In this document: positions 1-8,192 of the stretch, one piece after another
Layout: every line of letters starts with the position of its first letter
Numbering within the stretch: the first letter of the stretch is position 1
Assembly (NCBI GenBank): GCA_039180875.1
Contig: JBCDCY010000001.1
Location: 744,001 to 808,000 of the forward strand
DNA length: 64,000 nt
Reading direction: 5' to 3'
From: JBCDCY01 sp039180875
Lineage (GTDB): Bacteria; Pseudomonadota; Alphaproteobacteria; Rhodobacterales; Rhodobacteraceae
Position numbers and translations under genes: made by a program
Notes under the pieces: model-generated
The model's database searches: none
Told to the model about the DNA's origin: nothing
What the model saw: only the letters and a program-made list of their open reading frames with translations

Positions 1-51
1 CGGGCATAGACTGGCGTGAGATTTTCCGACGGGGAACGAGGAGATCGGGCG

Positions 52-696
52 ATGGGCAAACACTTGGCAGCCGGCTTGGCGATCACGGGGCTTCTGGCCC
101 TGGCGGCCTGTGACGAGCAGGGGCGGCCGACCCGGGCGGTGCAGGGCGGCGCGGTGGGCGCAGCGACCGGCGCCCTGGCCGGGCTGCTGGTGGGCGGCAA
201 CGACCGGCGGAACGCGCTGGTAGGCGCGGGCATCGGCCTGCTGGTGGGGACCGGCGTCGGCGCCTATCTCGACGCGCAGGAGCGGGCGCTGCGTCAGGAC
301 CTTCAGGGCAGCGGCGCGGTGATCCAGCGGGTCGGCGACCGGTTGATCGTCACCCTGCCGCAGGAGATCACTTTCGACGTCGACAGCGCCACGGTAAAGC
401 CCGCCTTCCTGCCGTCGATCGGCGCCCTGGCGTCGAACCTGCGGGAATATCCGTCGAGCTACCTCGACGTCATCGGCCACACCGACAGCACCGGCTCGAC
501 CATCTACAACCAGGGCCTGTCGGAGCGGCGGGCGCGGTCCGTCGAAAGTGAATTGATCGCCTCGGGCGTGAACCCGGTGCGCCTCGTCGCCTATGGGCGG
601 GGGGAGACGGTGCCGGTCGGCAACAACGCGACGCCGGAGGGACGGGCGCGGAACCGCCGGGTCGAGCTTGTGATCACCCCAGCGACGCAGGGCTGA
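52..696 (+). CDS. OmpA-family lipoprotein with glycine-zipper segment
   Basis: A 214-residue envelope protein. It starts with a lipoprotein signal peptide ending in a LAAC lipobox (Cys20), followed by a Gly/Ala-rich two-helix glycine-zipper segment (about 33-75) and a C-terminal OmpA peptidoglycan-binding domain (about 105-212) with the GHTDSTGS motif, LSERRA and the closing NRRVEL. Family knowledge: such proteins (YiaD/YfiB type) anchor membrane to peptidoglycan. I chose the ATG at 52 over the upstream GTG at 16 because GAGGAG lies 8 bases before it and the signal peptide starts there. Residues +2/+3 after the lipid Cys are Asp-Glu, which in E. coli would favour inner-membrane retention. Its 3' end overlaps the convergent siroheme synthase gene by 23 bp. 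Confidence 0.9.
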   Translation: MGKHLAAGLAITGLLALAACDEQGRPTRAVQGGAVGAATGALAGLLVGGNDRRNALVGAGIGLLVGTGVGAYLDAQERALRQDLQGSGAVIQRVGDRLIVTLPQEITFDVDSATVKPAFLPSIGALASNLREYPSSYLDVIGHTDSTGSTIYNQGLSERRARSVESELIASGVNPVRLVAYGRGETVPVGNNATPEGRARNRRVELVITPATQG

Positions 697-1609
697 GCGA
701 CCGCTCCGTGATCGCCGCCGGCGGCTCCACCGTCGGCGGCACCAGCACGACGACCTGGCCGCCGTCCTGCGCCGTCTCGGCTGCGGTCTTCCAGGGCGGT
801 GCGCCGTCGGCCGGCAGGCGCTCGGCATCCCGGCGCGCCAGTTCCAGCACGCGCGCATCCACGTCGCTCGGATGGATAATCAGATCGGCGCGCTGCAGCT
901 GGCGAAGATCGCGCAGCGTCAGCAGATCCGCCGCCTCCGGCAAGGCGATGGTGTAGACAGAGCCGCGGCGGAGGCCGGCGCCCCCCTTCCTGGCCGCGGC
1001 GACGATCGCCGCCTCGGCCCCGTCATGGTCGCCCGCTTGCCAGAGGGCGCGGGGCGCGCCGTCGAACACCCATTCCCAAAAGCTGCGGCGATCCTTCGCG
1101 GCCACATGCTCCGCCACCATGGGGCGGAGGGTGCGCACCCGCTCGACGAAGCGGCCGAGGTCGGGCTCCAGCATCACCTCGGCCATGGTCTTCACCTCGC
1201 GGGCGAGGACGGGGGCCGCGCCCTCCGTCCCGACGGCGACGATGACCGGGTCGCGGTCGACCAGGGCGGGCGTGATGACATCGCAGAGGGCGGGCCGGTC
1301 GACCACGTTCACCACCGCGCCGCCCCGCTTGCCCCCGCCGACGGCGATGCCGTCCACGCCGACACAGCCCGCGGCCGAGAACACCAGATCGGCGCTCGCC
1401 AGCAATGCCTCGTCATAGACGCTTGCGACGTGCGCCGCCCGGCCGGAGGTGACGTGGGCCTGCAACTCCGGCACCAGATCGGGCGCGAGAAAGGTGGCGC
1501 GGGCATCGGAGCGCAGCACCAGCCGTGCCTTCTGCGCGATCTGCTCATCCCCCCCGACGAACACCACATGGCGATCGTCGAGATCGAAGAAGAGCGGGAA
1601 GTAGCGCAT
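674..1609 (-). CDS. Siroheme synthase-like protein (precorrin-2 dehydrogenase domain plus truncated methyltransferase)
   Basis: A 311-residue protein. The N-terminal two thirds match the precorrin-2 dehydrogenase/ferrochelatase half of CysG: MRYFPLFFDLD start, a VGGDEQIAQKA nucleotide-binding loop, then VNVVDRPALCD and the GTEGAAPVLAREVK helix. About residues 215-275 resemble only the beginning of a uroporphyrinogen-III methyltransferase (GSVYTIALPEAADLLTLRDL, then ADLIIHPSDV) before the chain ends, so the second catalytic domain cannot be complete. The Asp of the TD pair used by classical CysG is not evident: the equivalent stretch reads SAAGCVG. Siroheme is the cofactor of sulfite and nitrite reductases. 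None of those genes is in the window, and the FAD oxidase gene lies 84 bp upstream on the same strand. Confidence 0.85.
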   Translation of the reverse strand: MRYFPLFFDLDDRHVVFVGGDEQIAQKARLVLRSDARATFLAPDLVPELQAHVTSGRAAHVASVYDEALLASADLVFSAAGCVGVDGIAVGGGKRGGAVVNVVDRPALCDVITPALVDRDPVIVAVGTEGAAPVLAREVKTMAEVMLEPDLGRFVERVRTLRPMVAEHVAAKDRRSFWEWVFDGAPRALWQAGDHDGAEAAIVAAARKGGAGLRRGSVYTIALPEAADLLTLRDLRQLQRADLIIHPSDVDARVLELARRDAERLPADGAPPWKTAAETAQDGGQVVVLVPPTVEPPAAITERSLSPASLG

Positions 1610-1693
1610 GGCGAGGCTCCGCAGCCGTTGCTGTGGCGGGAGAGGTGTGGTCTCGCGCCCGAAAAAGCAACCGCCGGGACGGGCATCAGGCGC

Positions 1694-2803
1694 CTAGGTC
1701 GGCGCGCCATCGGCCTCCGCCGGCAGATGGGCGCCGAGGGCGAAGCGCGGCGGCAGGGCGGGGATCCGGCCCTCCACCAGGTCGGCCACCGCCTCGCCGA
1801 TCCGGGGGGCGAGGCCGAAGCCGATGCCGTAGCCCCCTGTGGCGACGACGATCCTCGGCGCCCGGGGCAACCGGCCGATCACCGGATCGGGCCAGCGCCC
1901 GCGGGGCCGGACGCCGCGCCAGCGCTCGAGGACGGGTGCGGTGCGGAGCGTCGGCAGCAGATCGCCCGCCGCGGCGAGAAGGGCGTCGAGGTCCGGGGCG
2001 TCGTCCCCCGCCCGCTCCTTCGTCGCGCCGACGGCGACCGTCCCGTCGGCATGGGGCACGATGTAGAGGCCGGGCGCGGCGATCAGCGGTGTGCCGGCGA
2101 GGTCCGCGTCCAACCGGGCGGCCTCCCCCGCGACCCCGGGCCAGCTTGGCGCACCGGCGAGGGGGCCGATCAGCGTGTCGGTCGCGGCGCCGGCGGCAAT
2201 GACGATCGTCTCGGCTGCGATCGGCCCACGGTCGAACTCCGCGACCTCCGGGCCGATCCGCTCGGCCTGCCAGCCAGTGCGGATCTCGACGTCGCGCGTC
2301 TCCAGGCCGGCGGCCAGCGCCGCCATGGCGCGCTTTGGGTCGACGCGCCCGCTCAACGTCTCATGGACGACACCGAAGGGCGCGGCGGTCGGCTCGATCG
2401 GCCCGGTTTCGTCGCGCAGCTTCCAAGCGGCCGTCCCAGCCCAGTGCCGCAGCGCGTCGGCCGCCCGTGTCTCCGCCCGGGCCCGTTCCTCGGCCGAGCG
2501 GAGCGGTATCAGCCGCCCGATGCGGCCATAGCCGGGGTCCTGGCCGGAGGCCGCGGCGATCTCCTGCCAAAAGCCCTCCGCCGCCGTCAGAGCCTCGAGC
2601 TGAAGCGCCTTCTTCTCCGACCAGCGCTCCGGCGAGAACGGCGTGAGGGCGCCGAGCGGCCCGCCGCTCGCGCCGGCCCCAGGCCCCACCCGGTCGACCA
2701 CCAGCGGGCGGTGCCCGCGCTGGCTCAGCGCCCAGGCAGCGGCGAGGCCGAAGATGCCGGCGCCGACGATCAGGATCCCTGCCTTTTCCACCGCGCCGCT
2801 CAC
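1694..2803 (-). CDS. FAD-dependent oxidoreductase, DAO family (MnmC oxidase-domain-like)
   Basis: A 369-residue flavoprotein with an N-terminal Rossmann dinucleotide motif (GAGIFGLAAA, about 14-23), the GASGGPLGAL segment typical of DAO/glycine-oxidase and MnmC C-terminal domains, and a C-terminal VATGGYGIGFGLAPRIG FAD-closing motif. I placed the start at the GTG at 2803 because the Rossmann fold begins there; the longer frame would run through the divergent mnmD gene. The neighbour starting at 2844 is the methyltransferase half of MnmC, so this oxidase is a good candidate for the matching oxidase half (removal of the carboxymethyl group from cmnm5U34), split onto the other strand. A glycine/D-amino-acid oxidase role remains possible. 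Confidence 0.75.
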   Translation of the reverse strand: MSGAVEKAGILIVGAGIFGLAAAWALSQRGHRPLVVDRVGPGAGASGGPLGALTPFSPERWSEKKALQLEALTAAEGFWQEIAAASGQDPGYGRIGRLIPLRSAEERARAETRAADALRHWAGTAAWKLRDETGPIEPTAAPFGVVHETLSGRVDPKRAMAALAAGLETRDVEIRTGWQAERIGPEVAEFDRGPIAAETIVIAAGAATDTLIGPLAGAPSWPGVAGEAARLDADLAGTPLIAAPGLYIVPHADGTVAVGATKERAGDDAPDLDALLAAAGDLLPTLRTAPVLERWRGVRPRGRWPDPVIGRLPRAPRIVVATGGYGIGFGLAPRIGEAVADLVEGRIPALPPRFALGAHLPAEADGAPT

Positions 2804-2843
2804 CCCTACCCTTCGAGGCTCATTGAGCACGGGCCCATCCATC

Positions 2844-3500
2844 ATGCAAAAGCCCCATCTCGGCTGGCGGGGGGAGACGCCGGTCTCCCTCACCCACGAC
2901 GAGCCGTTCTTCACGGTCGACGACGGTCTGGCCGAGGCGCGCCATGTCTTTCTCGCCGGCGACCGATTGCCCGAACGGTTTTGCCCGGGCTTCCGGATCG
3001 CCGAACTGGGCTTCGGCACCGGCCTCAACCTGCTGGCGGCCTGGATGGCGTGGCGGAGCCGCGGGGTGAGCGGGCCGCTCCACTACACGAGCTTCGAGAT
3101 CGCGCCGATGGACGCCGCGGACCGGCGCCGCGCCCTCGCCCCCTGGCCGGAATTAATGGGTTTGGCGGAGGAGCTTGCCGCCCTGCTTGTCGGCGGCCCG
3201 GCACCTGCGGATCTAAAATTCGAGCTGATCGTGGGCGACGCGCGGCAGACGGTCCCGGCCTGGCAGGGCACGGCCGATGCCTGGTTCCTCGACGGCTTCA
3301 GCCCGGCGAAGAACCCCGAGATGTGGGCGCCGGAGCTGCTGACCGCGGTCGCGGCACGCACCCGGCCGATGGGCAGTTTCGCCACCTTCACGGCGGCCAG
3401 CGCCGTCCGCCGCGCCCTCACCACCGCCGGTTTCCAGGTCGAGAAGACAAGCGGTTTCGGGCGGAAGCGCGAGATGCTCTGCGGTGTGCTCGCCCAATAA
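2844..3500 (+). CDS. mnmD: tRNA (mnm5s2U34) methyltransferase MnmD
   Basis: A 218-residue stand-alone version of the MnmC N-terminal domain (DUF752 type). It shows the hallmark N-terminus (LTHDEPFFTVDDGLAEARHVFLAG in two runs), the SAM-binding ELGFGTGLN (about 54-62) and the catalytic-region motif DAWFLDGFSPAKNPEMW (about 147-163). The family methylates nm5U34 in the wobble position of tRNAs using SAM. An ATG at 2844 starts the conserved region; the earlier in-frame ATG at 2643 would overlap the divergent oxidase gene and adds unrelated residues. It is separated from that oxidase by only 40 bp, so the two probably share a bidirectional promoter region. Confidence 0.88.
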   Translation: MQKPHLGWRGETPVSLTHDEPFFTVDDGLAEARHVFLAGDRLPERFCPGFRIAELGFGTGLNLLAAWMAWRSRGVSGPLHYTSFEIAPMDAADRRRALAPWPELMGLAEELAALLVGGPAPADLKFELIVGDARQTVPAWQGTADAWFLDGFSPAKNPEMWAPELLTAVAARTRPMGSFATFTAASAVRRALTTAGFQVEKTSGFGRKREMLCGVLAQ

Positions 3501-3565
3501 GCGAAGGCCCCCGCCACCCGATCGCGCCCGGCACACCCATCCAGCGTGCTGGGCGGCATCGGCAC

Positions 3566-4225
3566 TTACCCCGCGGCGAGCGCCTTTGTGCCGGTGAGGA
3601 TCACCAGGATCGCCTTGCCCAAGCTCTCGGCGAAATCCTTGCGCAGAAGCGCGAAGTCGGGCTCTTCCAACAGGGTCGCGAGCTCGGCGCTCGGGTTGGT
3701 CATCGGCCAGAGCCCGGCGAGCGTGGTGAAGACGATGAGCACCACGTCGTGACAGGCGGGCTCCCCCATCTCCGGCAAAGCCGCCCCGATCAGCCCCGAC
3801 GCCCGGGCGCTGCTCGCCAACAGGGCCTGCTTCACCTCCCTGAGCGCGGCGCCGGAGACGTTGCGCTCCAGCGTGGACGAGAGCTGGCTGATCAACAGGC
3901 AGAGCCGCGGCCGCTCCACGAACGAGGCGGTCATCGCCGCCGCCACCGCCGCGACGTCCCCCGTCCTGCCGCGCAGCCGCGCCTCGATCGCATCGCAGGC
4001 CGCGTCGAGATCGGTGAGCAGGAGGCGGAGCAGGATCTCCTCCCGACTCTCGAAATAGCGGTAGAGGCCGGATTTCACCACGCCCGCTTCGGCCGCGATG
4101 GCCGCGAGGCTCGTCGCTTCCAACCCGTCGCGGTCGAGCACCAGGGCTGCGGCCTCCAGAATGGTGCGGCGGCGCACCTCCTTCTGCTCGGGCCGGCGGG
4201 CGCGTTGGAAACTGACATCGTCCAT
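3566..4225 (-). CDS. TetR-family transcriptional regulator
   Basis: A 219-residue regulator with an N-terminal TetR helix-turn-helix (about 18-62: RRRTILEAAALVLDRDG, then TSLAAIAAEAGV and the SGLYRYFESREEILL recognition region) and an all-helical ligand domain. The start is the ATG at 4225, with a GTG one codon earlier. It is transcribed away from the molybdenum-hydroxylase genes starting at 4385. The 159-bp gap contains a perfect 7-bp inverted repeat over a likely promoter, so the simplest reading is that this protein represses both itself and the iorAB-like operon, and is released by a substrate or aldehyde-like ligand. The ligand cannot be told from sequence. Confidence 0.85.
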   Translation of the reverse strand: MDDVSFQRARRPEQKEVRRRTILEAAALVLDRDGLEATSLAAIAAEAGVVKSGLYRYFESREEILLRLLLTDLDAACDAIEARLRGRTGDVAAVAAAMTASFVERPRLCLLISQLSSTLERNVSGAALREVKQALLASSARASGLIGAALPEMGEPACHDVVLIVFTTLAGLWPMTNPSAELATLLEEPDFALLRKDFAESLGKAILVILTGTKALAAG

Positions 4226-4286
4226 CACCGCACCCTAGCCGCCCGTCCCACCCTGCGGCAAGGGACAAGAGACCATCGTTCACGTA

Positions 4287-4314
4287 TTGACTCAGAGCCC
4301 ACCGATGCTAGTTT
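4287..4314 (+). promoter_or_regulatory. Putative sigma-70 promoter of the iorAB-like operon
   Basis: TTGACT (4287-4292) and TAGTTT (4309-4314) are 16 bp apart, upstream of the ATG at 4385. The -35 is good and the -10 is weak, as often seen for regulated promoters. The candidate operator overlaps the spacer and -10. Confidence 0.5.
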
Positions 4315-4327
4315 CGAGAACATCGGT
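4301..4327. promoter_or_regulatory. Candidate TetR operator
   Basis: ACCGATG (4301-4307) and CATCGGT (4321-4327) form a perfect 7-bp inverted repeat with a 13-bp spacer, lying over the putative -10. In addition CTAGTTTCGAGA (4308-4319) recurs, with one added T, at 4339-4351. The geometry suits a dimeric TetR protein such as the one encoded next door. The assignment is inferred from position. Confidence 0.5.
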
Positions 4328-4384
4328 CACTTAGGCACCTAGTTTTCGAGACCCGAAACCGGCACCAACACGACGAGGCACCCA

Positions 4385-4837
4385 ATGCATCTGACCGTCA
4401 ACGGCGAAGATCGGCAGTTCGAGGCCGATCCGGACATGCCGCTCCTCTGGGCTTTGCGCGACATTCTGGACGTCAAAGGTCCGAAATTCGGCTGCGGGGT
4501 GGCAGCCTGCGGGGCCTGTACGGTGCTGATGAACGGCGTCCCGGTCCGCTCCTGCTCCTACCCCGTGGGGGATGTGGACGGGCCGATCACCACGATCGAG
4601 GGCCTGGCAACGGCAGAGGCGCTGCACCCGGTGCAGCAGGCCTGGATCGAGCATCAGGTGCCGCAATGCGGCTACTGCCAGGCCGGTCAGATCATGGCCG
4701 CCGTGGCGCTGCTCAGCGAGACGCCGCAGCCGACGGACGCCGATATCGACGCCGCGATGACCAACCTTTGCCGCTGCGGCACCTACTCCTACATCCGCGC
4801 CGCGATCCAGACCGCCGCGCAGAAGATGGAGGCGTAA
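4385..4837 (+). CDS. (2Fe-2S) subunit of a molybdenum hydroxylase (isoquinoline 1-oxidoreductase alpha type)
   Basis: A 150-residue iron-sulfur subunit of the xanthine-oxidase superfamily. The plant-type [2Fe-2S] cluster cysteines are Cys37, Cys42, Cys45 (GCGVAACGAC) and Cys57; the second cluster ligands follow in PQCGYCQAGQ and NLCRCGTYSY (about 97-133). It carries electrons from the molybdenum site of the partner subunit to an outside acceptor. The ATG at 4385 has GAGG 6 bases upstream. The partner gene starts 4 bp after the stop. It has no signal peptide, so if the complex is exported it would travel with the Tat-signal-bearing large subunit. Confidence 0.9.
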   Translation: MHLTVNGEDRQFEADPDMPLLWALRDILDVKGPKFGCGVAACGACTVLMNGVPVRSCSYPVGDVDGPITTIEGLATAEALHPVQQAWIEHQVPQCGYCQAGQIMAAVALLSETPQPTDADIDAAMTNLCRCGTYSYIRAAIQTAAQKMEA

Positions 4838-4841
4838 GGTC

Positions 4842-7124
4842 ATGGGCATCGGCAAGATCGCGCGCCGCACCTTCCTCGGCATCGGGGCGGTGGCGGCCGG
4901 GGGCGTCGCGGTGGGCTACTATTACTACCGCAAGCCCTACGACAATCCGCTGGAGGAGGGGCTCGCGGCCGGCGAGGCCACCTTCAATCCCTACGTAAAG
5001 ATCGCCGAGGACGACACGATCACCATCATCGCCCCCCGGGCCGAGATGGGGCAGGGCATCCAGACGACGCTCGCGGCCTTGGTGGCGGAGGAGCTCGACG
5101 TCGATCTCCACGCCGTCCGGGTGGAGCACGGGCCTTCGAGCCCCGCCTACTACAACGACGCGATGCTGGCTGAGGGGGCGCCGTTCCCCTGGTTCGACGA
5201 GGGCTTCATGCCTGAGCTGATGCGCTCCGGCATGGCGGTCGCCTCGAAGTTCCTCGGCCTGCAGGTGACGGGCGGCTCGTCGGCCACGATCGACGCATTC
5301 ACGAAGATGCGCGAGGCCGGCTGTGCCGCGCGCCATCTGCTCACTGCCGCCGCGGCGGAGCGCTGGGGCGTTGATGCCGCGACGCTCGAGACCGCGAGCG
5401 GCCAGGTGACGAACCCCGCGACGGGGGAGAGCCTGAGCTACGGCGCCTTCGCCTCAGCCGCCGCGACGCAGGAGCTGCCGTCGGACATGCAGCTTCGCGA
5501 CCGTTCGGAGTGGAAGATCCTCGGCAAGTCCCCGGGCCGCGTGGAGATTGCGGAGAAGGTGACGGGCGGCCGGATCTTCGGCATCGACGTGGAATTGCCG
5601 GAGATGCTGCACGGTACCGTGGTCATCTCGCCCCGCTTCGGGGCGCGGGCGGCCAGCGTCTCGACCGAGGCGGCGCTCGCCGTCCCCGGCGTGCGCGCGG
5701 TCGAGCCGATCGAGACCAGCACCGGCGCGGGCTTCGGCATCATCGCCGACCATACCTGGGCCGCCTTCCAGGGTGCCGAGGCGCTGGATGTGTTTTGGGA
5801 GGAGGCGACCTACCCCGCCGACGATGCCGCGATCACCGCAGCGCTCGAAGCGGCGTTCGACGGCGATCCAGCCTCCAAGATGATGGACGCCGGCGATGTC
5901 GAGACGGCGCTGGCCGATGCCCCGGCAGGTGAGGTCGTGGAGGCGGAGTACGCCGTCCCCTACCTCGCCCATGCCTGCCTCGAGCCGATGAACGCCACGG
6001 CCCAGGTGGCCGACGGCAAGGCGACGATCTGGACCGGCACCCAGGCGCCGGGGATCGTGCAGATGGCGGTGGGCTCCCTCCTCGGCATCGAAAGCGAGGA
6101 CGTCACCGTCCACACCACCCATCTCGGCGGCGGCTTCGGCCGGCGCGGAGAGGTCGACTATCCGCTCTATGCCGCCGCACTGGCCGCCAAGACCGGAGGC
6201 CGGCCGATCAAGGTGACTTGGACGCGGGAGGAGGATACCCGCCACGACGTCTACCGCCCCGCCGCGCGGGCCCGGATGCGGGCCCATGTGGTGCCAGGCG
6301 AGGGGATACAGGCGCTCGACATGCACCTCGCCTCGCCCTCCATCATCGCCAGCGTGACGGGGCGGACCTTCCCGGGCATGGGCACCTTCGGCCCTGACAA
6401 ATCGGTGGTCGACGGCGCCTTCAACCAGCCCTACACGATCCCGAATTGGCGGGTGGCGGGATACGAGGCCGACATCCCGATCCCCGTCGGCTTCTGGCGC
6501 TCCGTCGGCAACTCTCAGAACGGCTACTTCCACGAGGCCTTCGTCGATGAGATGGCGGAGGCTGCGGGCGCCGATCCCCTGGCCTTCCGCCTCGCCCACA
6601 TGGGCGACCCGCGGATGGCCCCGGCCCGGGGCGTGTTGGCGAAAGCGGCCGAGATGGCGGGTTGGGGGCGGGAGATGCCCGCGGGACGCGGCCTCGGCAT
6701 CGCCCACGTCCTCTCCTTCGGCACCTGGGTCGCCGAGGTGGTGGAGGTCGATGCGACGGGGGGAGAGATCCGCATCCCCAACGTCTGGTGCGCCGCCGAT
6801 CCGGGTGAGGTGCTGGATCCCGACAACTTCCGGGCCCAGATGGTCTCCGGCATCGTCTTCGGCCTCTCGTCGGCCTTAGGCCAGGAGATCACCTTCGAAG
6901 AGGGCGAGGTGCAGCAGTGGAATTTCTGGGACTTCGACGCCATGCGCATGGCCCAGTGCCCGACGATGCACGTGGAGTTGCTGGAGAACAGCCCCCGCAT
7001 GGGCGGCGCGGGGGAGCCGAGCATGCCGCCATCGGTTCCCGCCCTGGCGAATGCCATCTATGCTGCCACCGGAAAACGCCTGCGACGGATGCCGTTCAGC
7101 CATGAGGTCCAGTTCTACGCCTAA
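4842..7124 (+). CDS. Molybdopterin-binding subunit of a molybdenum hydroxylase (isoquinoline 1-oxidoreductase beta type)
   Basis: A 760-residue large subunit in two-gene form: no separate FAD subunit is present, matching IorAB-type enzymes rather than classical xanthine dehydrogenase. The N-terminus has a twin-arginine export signal (ARRTFLGIG followed by a hydrophobic stretch). Molybdenum-cofactor motifs include APRAEMGQGIQT (about 63-74), LGGGFGRRGEVDYPLYAA in the middle, and the C-terminal GGAGEPSMPP, whose Glu is the presumed catalytic base. The family oxidises N-heterocycles or aldehydes by hydroxylation with water. The true substrate is not predictable here. The operon has no cytochrome or XdhC-like maturation gene next to it. 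The following gene overlaps its last 23 bp. Confidence 0.87.
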   Translation: MGIGKIARRTFLGIGAVAAGGVAVGYYYYRKPYDNPLEEGLAAGEATFNPYVKIAEDDTITIIAPRAEMGQGIQTTLAALVAEELDVDLHAVRVEHGPSSPAYYNDAMLAEGAPFPWFDEGFMPELMRSGMAVASKFLGLQVTGGSSATIDAFTKMREAGCAARHLLTAAAAERWGVDAATLETASGQVTNPATGESLSYGAFASAAATQELPSDMQLRDRSEWKILGKSPGRVEIAEKVTGGRIFGIDVELPEMLHGTVVISPRFGARAASVSTEAALAVPGVRAVEPIETSTGAGFGIIADHTWAAFQGAEALDVFWEEATYPADDAAITAALEAAFDGDPASKMMDAGDVETALADAPAGEVVEAEYAVPYLAHACLEPMNATAQVADGKATIWTGTQAPGIVQMAVGSLLGIESEDVTVHTTHLGGGFGRRGEVDYPLYAAALAAKTGGRPIKVTWTREEDTRHDVYRPAARARMRAHVVPGEGIQALDMHLASPSIIASVTGRTFPGMGTFGPDKSVVDGAFNQPYTIPNWRVAGYEADIPIPVGFWRSVGNSQNGYFHEAFVDEMAEAAGADPLAFRLAHMGDPRMAPARGVLAKAAEMAGWGREMPAGRGLGIAHVLSFGTWVAEVVEVDATGGEIRIPNVWCAADPGEVLDPDNFRAQMVSGIVFGLSSALGQEITFEEGEVQQWNFWDFDAMRMAQCPTMHVELLENSPRMGGAGEPSMPPSVPALANAIYAATGKRLRRMPFSHEVQFYA

Positions 7125-7620
7125 GCGCGCGCTCCGCACCTGGTGCGGGGCGCTCCTCTTCCCCCTGCTGCTCGTGGCGCCGGCCGGGTTCGCCCAGGAC
7201 AGCCCGGCCGCCCGGCGCGCGCTCGCCACCGCGATCGTGCAGAACTCGGTGGCCGAGCAGATGACGGTGCAGACCAGTGAGGCACTGCTCATCGGCCTTC
7301 GCGACCAGATCGCCGCCAAGGCCGCGGCGGAGGGCAAGCGAGTGAACCGCGCCGCCTGGGAGGCGTATGAGGCCGCGACGCGGCGCATGGTCTCTGAGAT
7401 GCTGCGCCAGCAGGCGCCGATCCTGATCGACGTCTTCGCCGCCGAGATGACCCTGGCCGAACTGCAGGTGCTGCAGGAGTTCTACGAGCGGCCCGAGATG
7501 ATCGCCGTGATGTCCAAGATCCCGGCGATCAACCAGGCCGTCATGGCCCGCCTCGGCCCCGATCTGGTGCAGATCCAGCTCGAGCTGGAACGGCAGATCC
7601 CGGCCAACCTGCTGGAATAG
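7102..7620 (+). CDS. DUF2059 domain-containing exported protein
   Basis: A 172-residue protein with an N-terminal signal peptide (hydrophobic run to about residue 30, AGFAQ cleavage region) and a helical DUF2059 domain ending in MTLAELQVLQEFYERPEM and a stretch reading AVMSKIPAINQA. The family is common in alphaproteobacteria and its function is unknown. The start at 7102 lies inside the 3' end of the molybdenum-hydroxylase gene in another frame, which suggests translational coupling. I take it to be the last gene of that operon, but a role in the enzyme is unproven. Confidence 0.8.
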   Translation: MRSSSTPKRALRTWCGALLFPLLLVAPAGFAQDSPAARRALATAIVQNSVAEQMTVQTSEALLIGLRDQIAAKAAAEGKRVNRAAWEAYEAATRRMVSEMLRQQAPILIDVFAAEMTLAELQVLQEFYERPEMIAVMSKIPAINQAVMARLGPDLVQIQLELERQIPANLLE

Positions 7621-7626
7621 GGGGCC

Positions 7627-7965
7627 TCAGCCCGGCGGGCGGAGCGTGACGGCGGTGCCGTAGGCTAGGATCTCGCTCGAGCCCTGCATGACGGTGGCCG
7701 AGGCAAAGCGCATGGCGACGATCCCGTCGGCCCCCATCTCCCGCGCCTGCTCGATCATCCGGTCCATCGCCTGCTCGCGCGCGCCGGCCATCATCTTGGT
7801 GTATTCGGGCACCTCGCCGCCGACGATGTTGCGGAGCGCGGCGGTGATATCCGCCCCCACATGCCGGGTGCGCACCACGGTGCCCCGGGCAATGCCCAGG
7901 GAGCGCTCGATCTCATAGCCCGGCAGGGTGTCGGAGGTGGCGACGGGAAAGCCCTGATGCCTCAT
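7627..7965 (-). CDS. YbjQ/UPF0145 family protein
   Basis: A 112-residue protein of the YbjQ (heavy-metal-binding-domain-like) family. It shows the N-terminal TLPGYEIERSLGIARGTVV signature, the central helix with MDRMIEQAREMGADGIVAMRF, and the C-terminal EILAYGTAVTL strand. The family forms pentameric rings and its cellular role is not settled. The gene overlaps the upstream small membrane protein gene by ATGA (7962-7965), so they form a translationally coupled pair. Confidence 0.9.
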   Translation of the reverse strand: MRHQGFPVATSDTLPGYEIERSLGIARGTVVRTRHVGADITAALRNIVGGEVPEYTKMMAGAREQAMDRMIEQAREMGADGIVAMRFASATVMQGSSEILAYGTAVTLRPPG

Positions 7966-8171
7966 TTGTCGAACCTGTCCTCGTAGTAGTCGTCTTCCTC
8001 GTTGCGCAGCCGCTCGCCGATCACGCGCCAGGCGAGATAGCCGACGAGGAGGACGATCGGGATGCCGATGATCCGGGCCGGGCCGGCGACCAGCAGACCG
8101 CCGAGGAAAGCCGCGGCAAACACTGCGGCGGCGACGATCACCAGCAGCAACATGATGCGCTCAATCGACAT
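7962..8171 (-). CDS. Small two-helix membrane protein
   Basis: A 69-residue protein with two hydrophobic helices (about 6-28 and 32-50), separated by a short turn (GPARIIG), and a highly acidic tail (NEEDDYYEDRFDK). I do not recognise a named family. Its 4-bp overlap with the YbjQ-like gene points to a coupled membrane partner or anchor. No catalytic motif is visible. Confidence 0.7.
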   Translation of the reverse strand: MSIERIMLLLVIVAAAVFAAAFLGGLLVAGPARIIGIPIVLLVGYLAWRVIGERLRNEEDDYYEDRFDK

Positions 8172-8192
8172 CGCATTCTCTCCCGCCGCCCG

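Noticed and set aside
872..4342. A 1156-codon plus-strand open frame
   Set aside because: It runs antisense to the siroheme synthase, FAD oxidase and TetR genes and through mnmD in another frame. Its composition is Arg/Pro/Gly-rich with no family features, as expected for high-GC shadow frames.
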